DNA of 16,193 bases from positions 1-16,193 of the forward strand of contig DAOOGR010000039.1 of assembly GCA_035415815.1 (NCBI GenBank). Direction: 5' to 3'. Below, piece by piece: positions 15,151-16,193 of the stretch (position 1 is the stretch's first letter; each line of letters opens with the position of its first letter). The position numbers and the translations under genes were made by a program. The notes beneath the pieces were generated by a model. The model worked only from the letters and a program-made list of their open reading frames with translations. It made no database searches and was not told the DNA's origin. The DNA is from Rectinema sp003452735. Lineage in GTDB: Bacteria; Spirochaetota; Spirochaetia; Treponematales; Rectinemataceae.

Positions 15151-15465
15151 TCATATCATTCGAATAAAAATCATGTATACCGCAGTTCCGGCTCCAATCG
15201 ATAAAAGCACATTCCTCTTCCATAGATGGAGCAACGCCGTGATTGCCCCTGCGACGAGCGCAGGAATTCCATAAGGCGCGGCACGAAAATCGATATCTTT
15301 ATACATAGAAAAGACGAGAATAGCCATCACAACAGCCGGTAGGTATTTCTGAAGGAAATCCATGAGCTCCGGCGGCTTTCGCACAGAAAAAAATAGAAAA
15401 GGCAGCGCACGAGTAAAATAGGTAACAAGCCCCATGACAAGGCATACCAGCACGAAGTAGGTCAT
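15151..15465 (-). CDS. azlD: AzlD-family branched-chain amino acid transporter subunit
   Basis: Small membrane partner of AzlC, 104 residues, with about four hydrophobic segments. The N-terminal 'GLVTYFTRALPFLFF' is the family signature (T-x-x-x-R-x-x-P), and 'LPAVVMAILVFSMYKD' and 'PALVAGAITALLHLWKRNVLLSIGAGTAVYM' are equally typical. AzlCD exports branched-chain amino acids or analogues in Bacillus; related pairs export other amino acids. The ATG overlaps the azlC stop as ATGA and has AAGGAGA about seven bases upstream inside azlC. The gene converges on carB with a 100-bp gap in which I see no convincing terminator. Confidence 0.93.
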   Translation of the reverse strand: MTYFVLVCLVMGLVTYFTRALPFLFFSVRKPPELMDFLQKYLPAVVMAILVFSMYKDIDFRAAPYGIPALVAGAITALLHLWKRNVLLSIGAGTAVYMIFIRMI

Positions 15466-16193
15466 GGTCTATCTCCTTTCTCCACTGAGTCTTGTTTGGT
15501 TTTATCTGAAACGCCTTGGCTGACGGTGCCGCGAGGCCCTCCTTCTATTCTTTCTCTTAAAAGTGCTAGCGCGCCTGTCGAAATCACCAGCGCAACGAGA
15601 AGAAAATTCTTCGGACTTATGAAAAGAGCCAGCACACAGCCGAGCAATGCTGCTAAATAGGGCTCGGGTTTTTTCACTGCCCTTACTTGATCGACAAGCA
15701 GCACAATGAAGAGCGCTGTAAGAGCAAAATCTAGGCCTGTCGTATTAAAAAGAAACGCCGAGCCCACAAGACTCCCTACCATACAGCCCACAAACCAATA
15801 GACCTGGTTGAGCACAGTGATCGCAGCATAGAATTTCGTCTTATCGAGATCAGGGGGAGGCTCGATCGTGGTCAATAGGCCATAGGTCTCGTCTGTGAGG
15901 CCAAAGATCAGGTAAGGCTTCCATCTGCCGGCTTTGCTGAATGGCTCAAGGAGCGATAGGCCATAAACCATATGCCGCGCATTCATAATGAGAGTGAGAA
16001 GCGCAATTTCAAGAAGCCCTGCCCCACTTTGGATGAGACCTACGGCCATGAACTGAGCCGCGCCCGCATAGATCACGAGCGCCATACAGGGAGCAAGCCA
16101 CCATGGCAACCCCGATGCAACGAGCGTAAGCCCAAAAGCTATGCCCAAAGTAATGTAACCCAAGAGCACAGGTATGCTTGCCTTGAACGCAGC
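15462..16193 (-). CDS. azlC: AzlC-family branched-chain amino acid permease, 5' end missing (partial)
   Basis: Main membrane subunit of the AzlCD exporter. The frame is open without a stop to the right edge. A GTG at 16167-16169 would be a false start, because the eight codons upstream of it (AAFKASIP) continue the normal family N-terminus (FKA...P-x-x-x-GY). At least 244 residues are present, so only a few to about 15 N-terminal residues are missing. Typical segments are 'LGYITLGIAFGL', 'VIYAGAAQFMAVGLI', 'NARHMVYGLSLLEPF' and 'FGLTDETYGL'. The C-terminal ~25 residues after the last helix are hydrophilic (RERIEGGPRG... to KGDRP). It is translationally coupled to azlD by an ATGA overlap. Specificity beyond amino-acid export is not readable. 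Confidence 0.93.
   Translation of the reverse strand, partial: AAFKASIPVLLGYITLGIAFGLTLVASGLPWWLAPCMALVIYAGAAQFMAVGLIQSGAGLLEIALLTLIMNARHMVYGLSLLEPFSKAGRWKPYLIFGLTDETYGLLTTIEPPPDLDKTKFYAAITVLNQVYWFVGCMVGSLVGSAFLFNTTGLDFALTALFIVLLVDQVRAVKKPEPYLAALLGCVLALFISPKNFLLVALVISTGALALLRERIEGGPRGTVSQGVSDKTKQDSVEKGDRP

Noticed and set aside
16167..16169. GTG as the azlC start
   Set aside because: The frame continues upstream to the edge with family-like sequence, so the gene is cut by the window and not started there.
1..16193. CRISPR arrays, tRNA or rRNA genes, insertion sequences, phage or defence genes
   Set aside because: No spaced identical repeats, cloverleaf-like sequence, transposase motifs or defence-type domains were seen; the genes are housekeeping or transport.

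Overview
The window is a housekeeping and transport stretch from what looks like a spirochaete (Treponema/Spirochaeta/Sphaerochaeta-like). The reasons are a V/A-type ATPase in place of an F-type cluster, a signal-peptide-bearing K proteolipid, and a CarA/CarB pair of the type shared by Bacteroidetes, some spirochaetes and eukaryotic CAD. The assignment rests on remembered family sequences, not a search, so genus is not claimed. No rRNA, tRNA, CRISPR array, insertion sequence or phage gene is visible.

Positions 1-5191 (minus strand) form one operon, read right to left: a PTS EIIA (PtsN-like) protein, a coiled-coil stalk subunit, then V/A-ATPase subunits C, I, K, F and E, with E cut by the left edge. 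Spacing is tight (ATGA overlap C/I, 1 nt between stalk and C, 9 nt between EIIA and stalk). A good sigma-70-like promoter lies just upstream of EIIA. The catalytic subunits A, B and D would be expected beyond the left edge. A PTS phosphocarrier-like protein heading an ion-pumping ATPase operon is the most interesting association here.

Positions 5192-5516 are the divergent intergenic region, with promoters outward on both sides and a small 13-bp tandem repeat. Positions 5517-10453 (plus strand) hold four genes that look individually organised: undecaprenyl-diphosphatase (uppP), a GH4-family NAD-dependent glycosidase, a MATE multidrug exporter with a TTG start, and an AEC-family carrier. No sugar transporter or regulator sits beside the GH4 gene.

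Positions 10594-15050 hold carA and carB, overlapping by ATGA, preceded by a recognisable promoter in an AT-rich spacer and a short leader with duplicated purine-rich motifs. Together they make carbamoyl phosphate for pyrimidines and arginine. Positions 15151-16193 (minus, convergent with carB) hold azlD and azlC, the two-part AzlCD branched-chain amino-acid exporter, with azlC cut by the right edge. I found no convincing intrinsic terminator anywhere in the window.

No clearly new multi-gene system is present. The leads are the EIIA-ATPase linkage, a 15-bp coding minisatellite in the I subunit gene, a Thr in the CarA nucleophile elbow, and an apparent excess of TCGA across the window.
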